A stretch of 20,707 nt of DNA from JBBQUN01 sp038212405 (GCA_038212405.1 JBBQUN010000057.1:1-20707); one strand, 5' to 3'. Shown: positions 7,750 through 14,370, counted from the first letter of the stretch. A program made the numbers and translations. Notes: a model not told the origin generated them from the sequence alone.

Positions 7750-8130
7750 CTAGGGTGCAGCCAGCAACGACGCAAACGGAGAGAACCTCGCACTCGTTCT
7801 CGTCGGTGTCTGTTCGACAGGGGCCACGCCGGCGTTGCCAGGAGCGACCGGTTGGAGCTCAACAGGTCGACGGAATGACTGCCAGCAGGCCCATTTGCCG
7901 CCACCTTGGTTATTGCACGTGAGGTAGCTGCCGTCCTTGGTCCTGCAGGTGAAGCTGCCGTCTTCATCGGTGTAGACAACGGGATTGGCGTCGGTTCCCA
8001 GGCATTGGCTGAAGAGATTGTCAACCTGTCGATCGCTTTGGGCCTTGGCGCTGGCTGCCCCAGCGCCAAGGCCGAGCACGACGGCAATGGTGGCGAGAGC
8101 TGCAAAGGCTCTGGTGATGTGCTTGCTCAT
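7750..8130 (-). CDS. Small secreted cysteine-containing protein
   Basis: A 126-aa protein. The ATG at 8130 is supported by AAGGAGGGG 11 bp upstream; a frame extending to 8502 has no such support and low-complexity Arg-rich content. Residues 1-28 are a signal peptide (KHITR, then AFAALATIAVVLGLGAGAASA) with an A-S-A cleavage site before K29. The mature part has four cysteines (43, 62, 72, 82) around YTDEDGSFTCRTKDGSYLTC and NNQGGGKWACW, suggesting two disulfides and a small extracellular domain. The remainder is Pro/Thr/Ala-rich. The family is not recognised. It lies 151 bp after the triple-HTH gene on the same strand, so may share its regulation. Confidence 0.78.
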   Translation of the reverse strand: MSKHITRAFAALATIAVVLGLGAGAASAKAQSDRQVDNLFSQCLGTDANPVVYTDEDGSFTCRTKDGSYLTCNNQGGGKWACWQSFRRPVELQPVAPGNAGVAPVEQTPTRTSARFSPFASLLAAP

Positions 8131-8281
8131 TTGAATTGTCCCCTCCTTGGGCCAGCGGGGTCGCTGACATGAGCAGCATCGACTGCGCGCACGAGAGCCG
8201 AATCGGGGAGGTCCCCTGGTATCCGACATCGCCATAGGGGTAGGGGCCGTGTCATCACCGGTCCCGATGGGGCACCGTCGA

Positions 8282-8740
8282 TCACGGACGCCGTGGTGGT
8301 CGCCCTGAACGGCGCGGCAAACCGTGACGTGCTGCGATCTGAGGAATGGTTGTTCGTGCGTACCCGAACTCCTCGGCCAGCGAGGCCACGGTGTCGTACC
8401 TGCGTTCCTGGTAGGCCCGCAGCATTGCCGTGTGGTCGCGTCGTGGACGACGATTGTGGCCCGCACCCACGGCGATCTTCCGGACCATCGAGACCGAGAC
8501 ACCGTGGCGGGCGGCGATCATCGGCATCGGCTCGGGCGGCTCGGCCAGGCAATCGCGCAGAACGGCCTTGCGGTCGAAAGCGACACGCCCGCGACTCAGA
8601 GCTCGTCTCCTTGCGATGCGTTGCACGAGACTCACCGACACGCCGTGCAGCTCGGCGATGTCTTCCACTCGCAGGTCTCGGCGATGTTCGTAGTCGTGGG
8701 CGATCTGGTCGGCGATGTCGTCGGGCGTCCGATTCCACAT
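8282..8740 (-). CDS. Protein with three helix-turn-helix repeats
   Basis: 152 aa from the ATG at 8740 (MWNRTPDDIADQIAHDYEHR). Starts at GTG 8746 or as far back as 8842 are possible, but the longer one would overlap the small upstream gene. Three homeodomain/resolvase-like helix-turn-helix units are visible: RVEDIAELHGVSVSLVQRIA (24-43), PMIAARHGVSVSMVRKIA (73-90) and TVASLAEEFGYARTTIPQIA (117-136). The last is followed by a basic tail ending in RRSGRPPRRP. No recombinase catalytic domain is present, so it is probably a sequence-specific DNA-binding regulator or architectural protein of the element. It follows a 56-aa gene by 37 bp on the same strand. The target is unknown. Confidence 0.75.
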   Translation of the reverse strand: MWNRTPDDIADQIAHDYEHRRDLRVEDIAELHGVSVSLVQRIARRRALSRGRVAFDRKAVLRDCLAEPPEPMPMIAARHGVSVSMVRKIAVGAGHNRRPRRDHTAMLRAYQERRYDTVASLAEEFGYARTTIPQIAARHGLPRRSGRPPRRP

Positions 8741-8777
8741 GCACACCCATCGGCGCAGGCGTTCGCCGCGTGAGCAG

Positions 8778-8948
8778 CTACTCGGCCAGGCCGGACTCGA
8801 GCCGGGCAATGATTTCGAGAGTCTCGATGAGCGAGCGCTCACGCTGCGCCGGCGTCAGGTCGCGTCGATAGTCGAGGTCCACCAATCGCATGCGCGCTCC
8901 TTCGAGTTGCGCCTGCAACACACGACGTGGATCAGACCTGCGTCCCAT
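8778..8948 (-). CDS. Small 56-aa basic/helical protein
   Basis: The frame reads MGRRSDPRRVLQAQLEGARM onward, then RLVDLDYRRDLTPAQRERSL and IETLEIIARLESGLAE before TAG. It forms two amphipathic helices with a charged loop, a typical small coiled-coil protein. It is short but has good codon character and sits 37 bp upstream of, and in the same direction as, the triple-HTH gene, so the two may be a pair. No clear ribosome-binding site precedes the ATG, so a leaderless transcript is possible. It diverges from the DUF1508 gene across 114 bp, which should hold both promoters. Function unknown. Confidence 0.62.
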   Translation of the reverse strand: MGRRSDPRRVLQAQLEGARMRLVDLDYRRDLTPAQRERSLIETLEIIARLESGLAE

Positions 8949-9062
8949 GGCCCAGACACTACGGGCGCCGTGAGACAGACGAAGGGTCGGGGCCTGTCCC
9001 CAAGCGAGTCGATCCGCCGAGAACTAGCGTCGCCATCAGGTAGTCAACCAAGGGGGTCTGCG

Positions 9063-9242
9063 ATGGCAGGCGAGGTCTACAAGCGCAACGATGGCAAGTG
9101 GGCATTCCGGGTCAAGGCGGCCAATGGCCAGATCGTCGCCACCGACGGAAGCCAGGGATATGAGACCAAAGCTGGTGCTCGCTCGACGCTCGAGAAGCTG
9201 ATCACAGGCGAATACGACGGGGCCATCACCGAGGTCGACTGA
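9063..9242 (+). CDS. YegP-like DUF1508 domain protein
   Basis: A 59-aa protein, one DUF1508 unit. The signature is visible as VYKRNDGKWAFRVKAANGQI, then VATDGSQGYETKAGARSTLE, ending in an acidic tail. DUF1508 proteins such as E. coli YegP usually hold two copies; single-copy forms are common in actinobacteria. The biochemical role is not established. The ATG follows AAGGGGG. It is transcribed away from the small coiled-coil gene and toward the secreted DUF4214 genes, with about 105 bp before the next start. As mobile-element cargo it is unusual but not unique. Confidence 0.85.
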   Translation: MAGEVYKRNDGKWAFRVKAANGQIVATDGSQGYETKAGARSTLEKLITGEYDGAITEVD

Positions 9243-9347
9243 CTCCACACCCTCGACGGGCACTTAAGCAACGGAAGGGGTAACTTCACCCGCTTGCTCA
9301 AACGCTTCGAGACATCTACGGTCCGTGTCCAAGCGAATGGGGAGAAC

Positions 9348-10169
9348 ATGCGGCGGATTTGTGTGGCAATCGTGGCCCTGGCCTTGGCGTTCTCAGGGGC
9401 GCTTCAGGTGGGTGCAGCGAGCGGCGGGCCAATATCGAGCGCCCAGTCGGTCGACGAGGTTCTGTCGGCATACGACTACAGGACGTCGGATGGCGACATT
9501 CTTCGGCTCTACCAGGCCTTCTTCAAACGACTCCCGGACGTCGAGGGAACCAGGTACTGGATCGGGATAGCTCGCAGCGGAAAAAGCCTCGACGAGATCG
9601 CTGGCTGGTTCGCCGACTCGGATGAGTTCAAGAACACCTACGGCTCGGTCACCGATCGCCGGTTCCTCGAAATTGTCTACGGAAACGTCCTCGGCCGCAG
9701 CTACGACCAAGGCGGCTTCGACTACTGGCTCGCCCAGCTCCAGACGAAGCTGACTCGGGGCGGTGTTGTGCGTTGGGTTGCAGCAAACGACGAGTTCGTG
9801 GTGCTCTATCCGTTCGCGCCGGTGGCATCACCAGCCTCGGTCCCCCCGATACCGACACCAACCACGGTGGCGACAACCACACCAACCACGGTGGCAACAA
9901 CCACACCAACCACGGTGGCGACAACCACACCAACCACGGTGGCGACAACCACACCAACCACGGTGGCGACAACCACACCAACCACGGTGGCGACAACCAC
10001 ACCCACGACTGCCGGACCTCCAGGCAATCCTGGCAACACGAAGAACTGCCCTGATTTCTCGACCCACGCCCAAGCCCAAGCCTGGTTCGACCTTTACTTC
10101 CCGTTCTACGGTGACGTCGCTGGGCTTGACTCTGATAGCGATGGGATCGCTTGCGAGGGACTTCTCTAG
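9348..10169 (+). CDS. Secreted DUF4214 protein with Thr/Pro repeat linker and excalibur domain
   Basis: 273 aa from the ATG at 9348, preceded by GGGGAG; the frame is open 54 bp further upstream. Residues 1-25 are a signal peptide (MRRICVAIVALALAFSGALQ). Residues about 50-155 hold two DUF4214 units, LYQAFFKRLPDVEGTRYW and IVYGNVLGRSYDQGGFDYW. Residues 171-218 are six perfect PTTVATTT repeats, a likely O-glycosylated spacer. The C terminus (about 234-271) is an excalibur domain, NCPDFSTHAQAQAWFD then LDSDSDGIACEG, a calcium-binding fold seen next to extracellular nuclease-like domains. The protein should be extracellular or wall-associated. Its 3' end overlaps the next gene, encoding a DUF4214-nuclease, by 19 bp, suggesting coupled expression and joint action. 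Confidence 0.88.
   Translation: MRRICVAIVALALAFSGALQVGAASGGPISSAQSVDEVLSAYDYRTSDGDILRLYQAFFKRLPDVEGTRYWIGIARSGKSLDEIAGWFADSDEFKNTYGSVTDRRFLEIVYGNVLGRSYDQGGFDYWLAQLQTKLTRGGVVRWVAANDEFVVLYPFAPVASPASVPPIPTPTTVATTTPTTVATTTPTTVATTTPTTVATTTPTTVATTTPTTVATTTPTTAGPPGNPGNTKNCPDFSTHAQAQAWFDLYFPFYGDVAGLDSDSDGIACEGLL
9858..10001 (+). repeat. 24-bp tandem repeat, six units
   Basis: Six head-to-tail 24-bp units encode PTTVATTT; the copies are near-identical (one visible G-to-A change in the second unit). Because 24 is a multiple of three, unit gain or loss keeps the frame. All frames through the array stay open, producing spurious repetitive reading frames on both strands. Confidence 0.95.
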
Positions 10170-11551
10170 CCCTGGTTGGTCTTTCGCTGATCAAGTTCGA
10201 GGAGCCAAGAAGGCAGTCCAGACCGCGCAGCCGTGGAATCGTTGCGGTTCTGACTTCGCTTGTTTTGCTCGTCACGCTGGCGCAGCCCACGGACGCCCAA
10301 GCTGGCATGACGGCAGAGGATGCCTATGTCCGCTCGGTCTACAGCCTCTTCCTCGGTCGGGAGCCCTCAAGCTCGGACCTAAGCAACGCAGTGCAAATAG
10401 TCCGATTCTCCGGACGTGAGGCACTCACGCAAGTGTTGTCGACGTCGCCCGAATGGGCTGGCGTCGTGGTCGATCAGCTCTACACCAGCGCCCTGGACCG
10501 CACACCGGACGCCCAGGGACGCAGCTATTGGGTGAGTCGGCTCGCAGCCGGTGAGCGAACCAAGGCAATCAGCGTGTCCATCTACGGCTCCGACGAGGCT
10601 CGCCAGAGTGCGGGATCCGATGTCGCCTACGTCGAGGACCTCTACACCCGCATCCTCAGCCGGCCACCCGACGAAGCCGGGCTGCACTTCTGGACCACCC
10701 TGCTCACCGAAGGGACGTCGCCGACAGCCATCGTCGATGGCCTGTGGGACTCCGTCGAGTTCCGGCGCATTCGCGTGGCCACCACATACCGCCAGGTCCT
10801 TGGCCGAGAACCAGACTCGGGCGGCCTGGCTCACTGGTCCGAGCAGCTTCTCTCGATCGACGAGGTTCGACTCGCTGCATGGCTGGCTGCGTCCGACGAG
10901 TTCTACCGACGCTCACAGGACACGGCGTCGCCGCCCGATACTGGACCAGAGCCGATCCCCGACCCTGAGCTCGAGCCACAGACAATCCCGCGTTCCATCG
11001 ACGCCGACCTCACCATCGAGTTCTTGCTCGGCGTCGTCGTGGTCGCTGACGAGCAGGTCGTGGACTACCAGCGCAGCGACTGGCGCCACTGGTCAGACCT
11101 CGATGGCAACGGCTGCGACACAAGGTGTGAGGTACTCGAGGATGAACTCGTGGCCTCGGTACCTGCGCTCCTCGGAAACCCCGGCTATATCTCGATCTAC
11201 GACGGCGAGGTCTTCCCGACCAGCGACACCTCATCGATGGATCTGGACCATGTTGTTGCACTCAGCGAGGCCGCGCGATCTGGTGGCCAAGCCTGGAACC
11301 CCGACAAGAAGGAACAGTTCGCGAACGATCTGGGCTGGTATGGATCACTCGTGCTGGTCTCTGCATCATCGAACCGGTCCAAAAGTGACCGCGATCCGGC
11401 CTCGTGGCTCCCATCGGCCGGCGCCACCGATGCTGGCGTGACCTGTCGCTATCTCCACGATTGGTTGAGCGTCAAGTACCGCTGGGACCTGGCTGTCGAC
11501 CCCGCCGAGCAAACCGCGATCGTGAACGTGGCAGCATCTCGAGGGTGTTGA
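10151..11551 (+). CDS. Secreted DUF4214 protein with HNH/DUF1524 nuclease domain
   Basis: 466 aa if started at TTG 10151, inside the end of the previous gene; no ATG or GTG gives a full signal peptide. A long basic n-region is followed by GIVAVLTSLVLLVTLAQPTDAQA (29-51). Four DUF4214 units follow: VYSLFLGREPS (63-73), LYTSALDRTPDAQGRSYW (110-127), LYTRILSRPPDEAGLHFW (164-181) and TYRQVLGREPDSGGLAHW (212-229). A Pro/Glu linker leads to a C-terminal HNH domain of the GmrSD/DUF1524 type: WSDLDGNGCDTRCEVLEDEL, then LDHVVALSEAARSGGQAW (D366, H367), ANDLGW and SNRSKSDRDPASWLP (N408, D413). Such domains cut DNA with a beta-beta-alpha metal site. It is probably an extracellular or surface nuclease, tied to the preceding excalibur protein. 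Confidence 0.88.
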   Translation: MRGTSLALVGLSLIKFEEPRRQSRPRSRGIVAVLTSLVLLVTLAQPTDAQAGMTAEDAYVRSVYSLFLGREPSSSDLSNAVQIVRFSGREALTQVLSTSPEWAGVVVDQLYTSALDRTPDAQGRSYWVSRLAAGERTKAISVSIYGSDEARQSAGSDVAYVEDLYTRILSRPPDEAGLHFWTTLLTEGTSPTAIVDGLWDSVEFRRIRVATTYRQVLGREPDSGGLAHWSEQLLSIDEVRLAAWLAASDEFYRRSQDTASPPDTGPEPIPDPELEPQTIPRSIDADLTIEFLLGVVVVADEQVVDYQRSDWRHWSDLDGNGCDTRCEVLEDELVASVPALLGNPGYISIYDGEVFPTSDTSSMDLDHVVALSEAARSGGQAWNPDKKEQFANDLGWYGSLVLVSASSNRSKSDRDPASWLPSAGATDAGVTCRYLHDWLSVKYRWDLAVDPAEQTAIVNVAASRGC

Positions 11552-11589
11552 AGGTCGAGCGGAGGGAACCGATCCTCCACGACAGGGTG

Positions 11590-11895
11590 CTATGCGGCTT
11601 GGCGTCGCTCCTTCACGAGCCGCTGACGCTCACGCGGTGTCGTTCCCGACCAGATGCCATCACGTTCGACACCGCCCGGCGCAGGCGCTGCCATGGCCGC
11701 CTCGTGGCATTGAGCAGCAACGGGGCACCGATTGCAGAACGCTCGTGCTGGCTCAGGGTCGCCCGACTGCTCGAGAAAGAACACTTCGGCGCCGACGCCA
11801 CGGCACGCTGCCAGGTCGTGCCAGGCCGGGCGGATGATGGCGAACTCGGACGGTCGGCTACCGAGGATGCCGAGATGATCGATCGATGAACACAC
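11590..11895 (-). CDS. WhiB-family iron-sulfur transcription regulator
   Basis: A 101-aa protein from a GTG at 11895, preceded by GAGGTG. The four cluster cysteines are C31 (WHDLAACRG), C54 and C57 (FCNRC) and C63 (AAQCHEAA), the C-x-CxxC-x5-C arrangement of WhiB proteins that hold a redox- and NO-sensitive 4Fe-4S cluster. GIWSGTTPRER (80-90) is the G[VI]WGG turn motif with one replacement, followed by a basic tail RQRLVKERRQA for DNA contact. WhiB proteins are confined to actinobacteria and their phages and plasmids. It converges on the HNH nuclease gene and lies 75 bp downstream of the coupled three-gene set; it may regulate element genes. Confidence 0.93.
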   Translation of the reverse strand: MCSSIDHLGILGSRPSEFAIIRPAWHDLAACRGVGAEVFFLEQSGDPEPARAFCNRCPVAAQCHEAAMAAPAPGGVERDGIWSGTTPRERQRLVKERRQAA

Positions 11896-11969
11896 GCCAG
11901 CACCTCAAAACACATATTCGGATACGTGCTTCCAATGTTACAGATTCCCGGCTGGTGTGGTAGCCGCCG

Positions 11970-12251
11970 CTATCGGGCCACAGTGAGAGGGAGCGTGCTG
12001 TAGCCGACGCTCCAGTCATTGCTGAACTCGCCGCCGCGGATCGTAACCTCGATCGAGACCGTCTCGAAGATCACCCCGTCGTCCGCTTTGGCGGGCTTGA
12101 AGAACGCTCGGACGCGCGGCTCCAGCTCCGGGAACGGTTCGTCTGGATCCATCTCATCATCGACGTCGGCGAAGTCATCCGGGTCGTCGTCGACGATGTC
12201 GGCGTACATCTCGAGTTCTTCCTCAAGAGACGGTCGTCGTCTACGCTTCAT
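11970..12251 (-). CDS. Acidic protein coupled to BrnT/DUF4258-like gene
   Basis: 93 aa starting MKRRRRPSLEEELEMYADIV. The ATG overlaps the upstream stop as ATGA, which decides the start over the in-frame ATG 33 bp further up. A basic N terminus is followed by a strongly acidic stretch (DDDPDDFADVDDEMDPDEP, about 21-39) and then a beta-like half, VRAFFKPAKADDGVIFETVS and IEVTIRGGEFSNDWSVGYST. No known antitoxin DNA-binding fold (ribbon-helix-helix or Xre) is visible, so an antitoxin role rests only on coupling to the preceding gene. The acidic segment could mimic nucleic acid. Function unknown. Confidence 0.72.
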   Translation of the reverse strand: MKRRRRPSLEEELEMYADIVDDDPDDFADVDDEMDPDEPFPELEPRVRAFFKPAKADDGVIFETVSIEVTIRGGEFSNDWSVGYSTLPLTVAR

Positions 12252-12532
12252 TGGTCCACATCCCAGGCTGATGCGATTCTCCATACCCCGTCATCATCGA
12301 CAGGGTACAGCACGACCTTGAGCCGGCGCCCGTCAGTAGTCAAGCCCCACACAAAGAGCCTGCGCCCTCGCTCAGGGTCGTAGTCCCAACGCATGGACAG
12401 GTGTGCGCCGAGGAGAATCGCCTCCTTGACCTCCTCAAGGGAGAGGTCGTGCTTTGAATGCAGCTTCTCGAGCACCTTGCGAGAGATCCTCAGCGTGGCA
12501 ATGTATTCGTGGGGTGGGCGATCCTTCGCCAT
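12248..12532 (-). CDS. BrnT/DUF4258-like small protein (candidate RelE-fold toxin)
   Basis: 94 aa. HEYIATLRISRKVLEKLHSK, then HDLSLEEVKEAILLG, and later RRLFVWGLTTDGRRLKVVLY and DGVWRIASAWDVD follow the layout of BrnT/DUF4258 proteins: an N-terminal helix with a 'seeds/eeV' turn, then strands with a G-x-T-x-x-G-R-x-L core and a final 'g-wRi-sA' strand. BrnT-type proteins have a RelE-like RNase fold and act as ribosome-independent toxins. The usual partner BrnA has a ribbon-helix-helix domain, which neither neighbour shows. It begins 3 bp after the upstream gene's stop and overlaps the downstream start by 4 bp. It could equally be a non-toxic member of the family. Confidence 0.7.
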   Translation of the reverse strand: MAKDRPPHEYIATLRISRKVLEKLHSKHDLSLEEVKEAILLGAHLSMRWDYDPERGRRLFVWGLTTDGRRLKVVLYPVDDDGVWRIASAWDVDQ

Positions 12533-12535
12533 CGG

Positions 12536-12889
12536 TCAACGAGGCTCGGTGGCACTCATCAAGGTTTGCAGGAGCGCCCGAGGTCCAGCGACACCGAGCG
12601 AACTGTCGAAAACGCAACCGATGAACTCACAATCGCGAAACCCCATCGCGCCGAACACTTGCGGACGGTTGTCGGGTATCTCCCAGAGAAACGCCTCAGC
12701 AGGCCCGGGGAAAGTGCAGTTGATCACAGTCAGTTCGCCGAGTAGCGCCATCACGCCTGGGCCGATGAGCCGACACTGCTCGAACCTCACCCCCTCGATG
12801 ATCGGCGATTTCAGGAACAGCTTTGGCAGCCAAACCACATCGCTCTTGAACCCCTCCGGTGGAACGATCGTGTCGTCACGGTTAGTCAT
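12536..12889 (-). CDS. Uncharacterised 117-aa protein, first of coupled set
   Basis: The protein begins MTNRDDTIVPPEGFKSDVVW. The core has short alternating strands with regularly placed Cys and Phe residues, VRFEQCRLIGPGV (about 34-46), LTVINCTFPGP (53-63) and MGFRDCEFIGCVFDSS (82-97), which suggests a small beta-helix or pentapeptide-like solenoid fold. No signal peptide or membrane segment is seen. It is followed after 3 bp by the BrnT/DUF4258-like gene, so three genes form one transcription unit. It might be an immunity or scaffold component; this is speculative. Confidence 0.72.
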   Translation of the reverse strand: MTNRDDTIVPPEGFKSDVVWLPKLFLKSPIIEGVRFEQCRLIGPGVMALLGELTVINCTFPGPAEAFLWEIPDNRPQVFGAMGFRDCEFIGCVFDSSLGVAGPRALLQTLMSATEPR

Positions 12890-12891
12890 CG

Positions 12892-13002
12892 CTATTCCAA
12901 TCCGTTCTTGCGGCGCAGCGAGCGCACGGGATCACTGGTGATCTGCTGGTCGTCCGACTCCGCTCGCCCTGTGCCGTATGCCGGGCAGTAGTTGCCGCTC
13001 AT
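12892..13002 (-). CDS. Possible 36-aa peptide
   Basis: The frame MSGNYCPAYGTGRAESDDQQ through to RSLRRKNGLE ends with TAG only 2 bp before the start of the 117-aa gene, so it could be a leader or small first gene of that operon. The ribosome-binding site is weak and the frame stays open upstream without protein-like content. The rest of 12890-13216, a stretch of about 330 bp, shows no other gene. Treat as tentative. Confidence 0.3.
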   Translation of the reverse strand: MSGNYCPAYGTGRAESDDQQITSDPVRSLRRKNGLE

Positions 13003-13216
13003 CGCCCGTTTGTAGCCCGTTGGCGAGGCATGTGCCAGAAGTCGCGTCAACTGTCGTTTGCCGTGATGACGACTCCCAAGTCGGTGAGCCTTCGCTCGGT
13101 GGCTCAGTAGTCGGCGCCGATCGTCGGAGGCATGCGCAATCCGATTCGGTAGTAAACGGTACCAACAGCGTCTATTTACTTTCGAGGACGCCCGCTTACG
13201 TGTGGTTCGGCCAGCT

Positions 13217-13630
13217 TCACGCCGATGCCACGTCGAGCTCGAGCGACGACAACACGGCTTTGACGGTCGATGCGTGCCACTTCCCACCCTTGGCCGTCTG
13301 GATCCCCTGCTCGGTCAGCCGGGCGGCGATCGCACGCAGGCTGAGCCCGTCATCGGACAGCGCCTTCACGAGCTGGCGAGTCTCGTCGGGCAGCTCGACC
13401 GGTCGCCCCAAGCGCACACCCTCGGCCTTGCGCTGAGCGAGCGCGGCCTTGGTGCGCTCGCCGATGACCATGCGCTCCCACTCACTCACCGAGCCGAGCA
13501 CGTTGGCCACCAGGCGCCCGCCCGCAGTCGTGGTGTCCACGTCGGCATCGAGGATGACCAGCGACCAGCGGGCGCGGTCAGCCCGGTCGAGGAGTGCTGC
13601 CGGATGCCAACTGACCGATCGATGGGCCCT
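13217..13630 (-). pseudogene. Truncated serine recombinase (resolvase/invertase)
   Basis: The last about 129 codons are a clear resolvase: AALLDRADRARWSLVILDAD, then VDTTTAGGRLVANVLGSVSEWERMVI split over the dimer helix, RTKAALAQRKAEGVRLGRPV, and the C-terminal helix-turn-helix LSLRAIAARLTEQGIQTAKG with KWHASTVKAVL. The catalytic N-terminal third (the usual Y-x-R-V-S motif with its nucleophilic serine) is missing. Around 13607-13630 the match breaks down, with DRSVS-like residues split between two frames, consistent with a frameshift followed by sequence loss. No N-terminal fragment is found elsewhere in the window. It cannot recombine DNA, but the remaining DNA-binding part could still be made if a start were supplied. 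Confidence 0.8.
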
Positions 13631-14184
13631 TCGAAGTCCTGAATGGCTATGCACTGGCGTGTGGACATCATGCATTCGATCGGAGTGCATAACCGCCTCG
13701 AAACCGTTTGTGCTGGTCAGAGCTTCGACGAATCCGACATAAGGGTAATAATGTTGAATTCGACCCTGTTTCCCCTGGTCGGAGCGCTTTGCAGTATGCA
13801 GCCTGATCGAGCGCAACGCAACCGTGGATCGATGGGTCGCGGTGAGCGGGATGGCGTCGCCCTCGTCGCCGAACATCGTCGTGTTCGCAGCCGAGCACCG
13901 TCTTGTGAGGAAGGTCGGACGTCGTGTTCGCAGCGCTGGACATCCTCGTGTGTAGGTGATCGGACTCGAGGCCCGTGGGGAATGGGTGGCAGGGGGGTGG
14001 CCGCCGCAACCGAGGCCCCACCCTGCTCGGCGCAGGCCACCCCGGGGTCGGTGATCGAGGCAAGGCACCCCCTCCCATCGGCAGGACACACGCGCGCGCG
14101 ACCGGGGGTGTGCCCAGGGGCGGGGGTGGGTGGAGTGGTGTAGTTGCGCTCACATTCGTGTGGGGTTCGGGCGCTTGCTGGCAG

Positions 14185-14370
14185 TGTGGACAATGTGGAC
14201 ATGTGGACAATGTGGACAGTCCACATTGCGGTCTGTCTCTTGTACTTCCCAAGTCAACTTTATCTATCTATATATGCAGGTCAGAGCGCTGGCCATTTCA
14301 GTGCTTGCCGACAGCGCCGCGTCCACGATGTGGACTGTCCACATTTGTCCACATCGTGGACGCGGCGCTG
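14185..14370. other. Candidate replication origin with DnaA boxes
   Basis: The perfect actinobacterial DnaA box TTGTCCACA (or its complement TGTGGACAA) occurs at 14185-14193, 14202-14210 and 14345-14353. One-mismatch copies lie at 14194-14202, 14211-14219 and 14335-14343. The first four are almost contiguous, 8-9 bp apart, like iterons, and 14208-14228 is a perfect 21-bp palindrome built on two of them. An AT-rich run (14257-14276, ACTTTATCTATCTATATATG) lies between the clusters, a natural unwinding site in otherwise GC-rich DNA. It is adjacent to the primase-polymerase/helicase gene. The repeats might be bound by an element protein rather than, or as well as, host DnaA. Confidence 0.72.
14312..14370. 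repeat. Perfect 24-bp inverted repeat with 11-nt loop
   Basis: Arm 14312-14335 is exactly complementary to 14347-14370. The arms and loop contain TGTGGAC/GTCCACA motifs, including a perfect DnaA box at 14345-14353. There is no T tract after it in the direction of the upstream helicase gene, so besides termination it could serve as a cruciform or single-strand initiation structure. Confidence 0.9.

Noticed and set aside
6948..8105. Long minus-strand frame (385 aa)
   Set aside because: Overlaps the left repeat and hairpin, is Arg/Pro/Ser-rich low-complexity, and opposes a better-supported plus-strand gene and part of the secreted-protein gene.
9858..10001. CRISPR-like array
   Set aside because: The 24-bp units are directly contiguous with no spacers and lie in frame inside a secreted protein linker.
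13668..14252. Pro/His-rich minus-strand frames in the origin region
   Set aside because: Composition follows the G-rich non-coding DNA, with no domain or ribosome site; the resolvase-containing longer frame is only resolvase over its last about 130 codons.
14312..14370. Plain intrinsic terminator call for the long inverted repeat
   Set aside because: No T tract on the downstream side of the minus-strand transcript, and embedded DnaA motifs suggest another or additional role.
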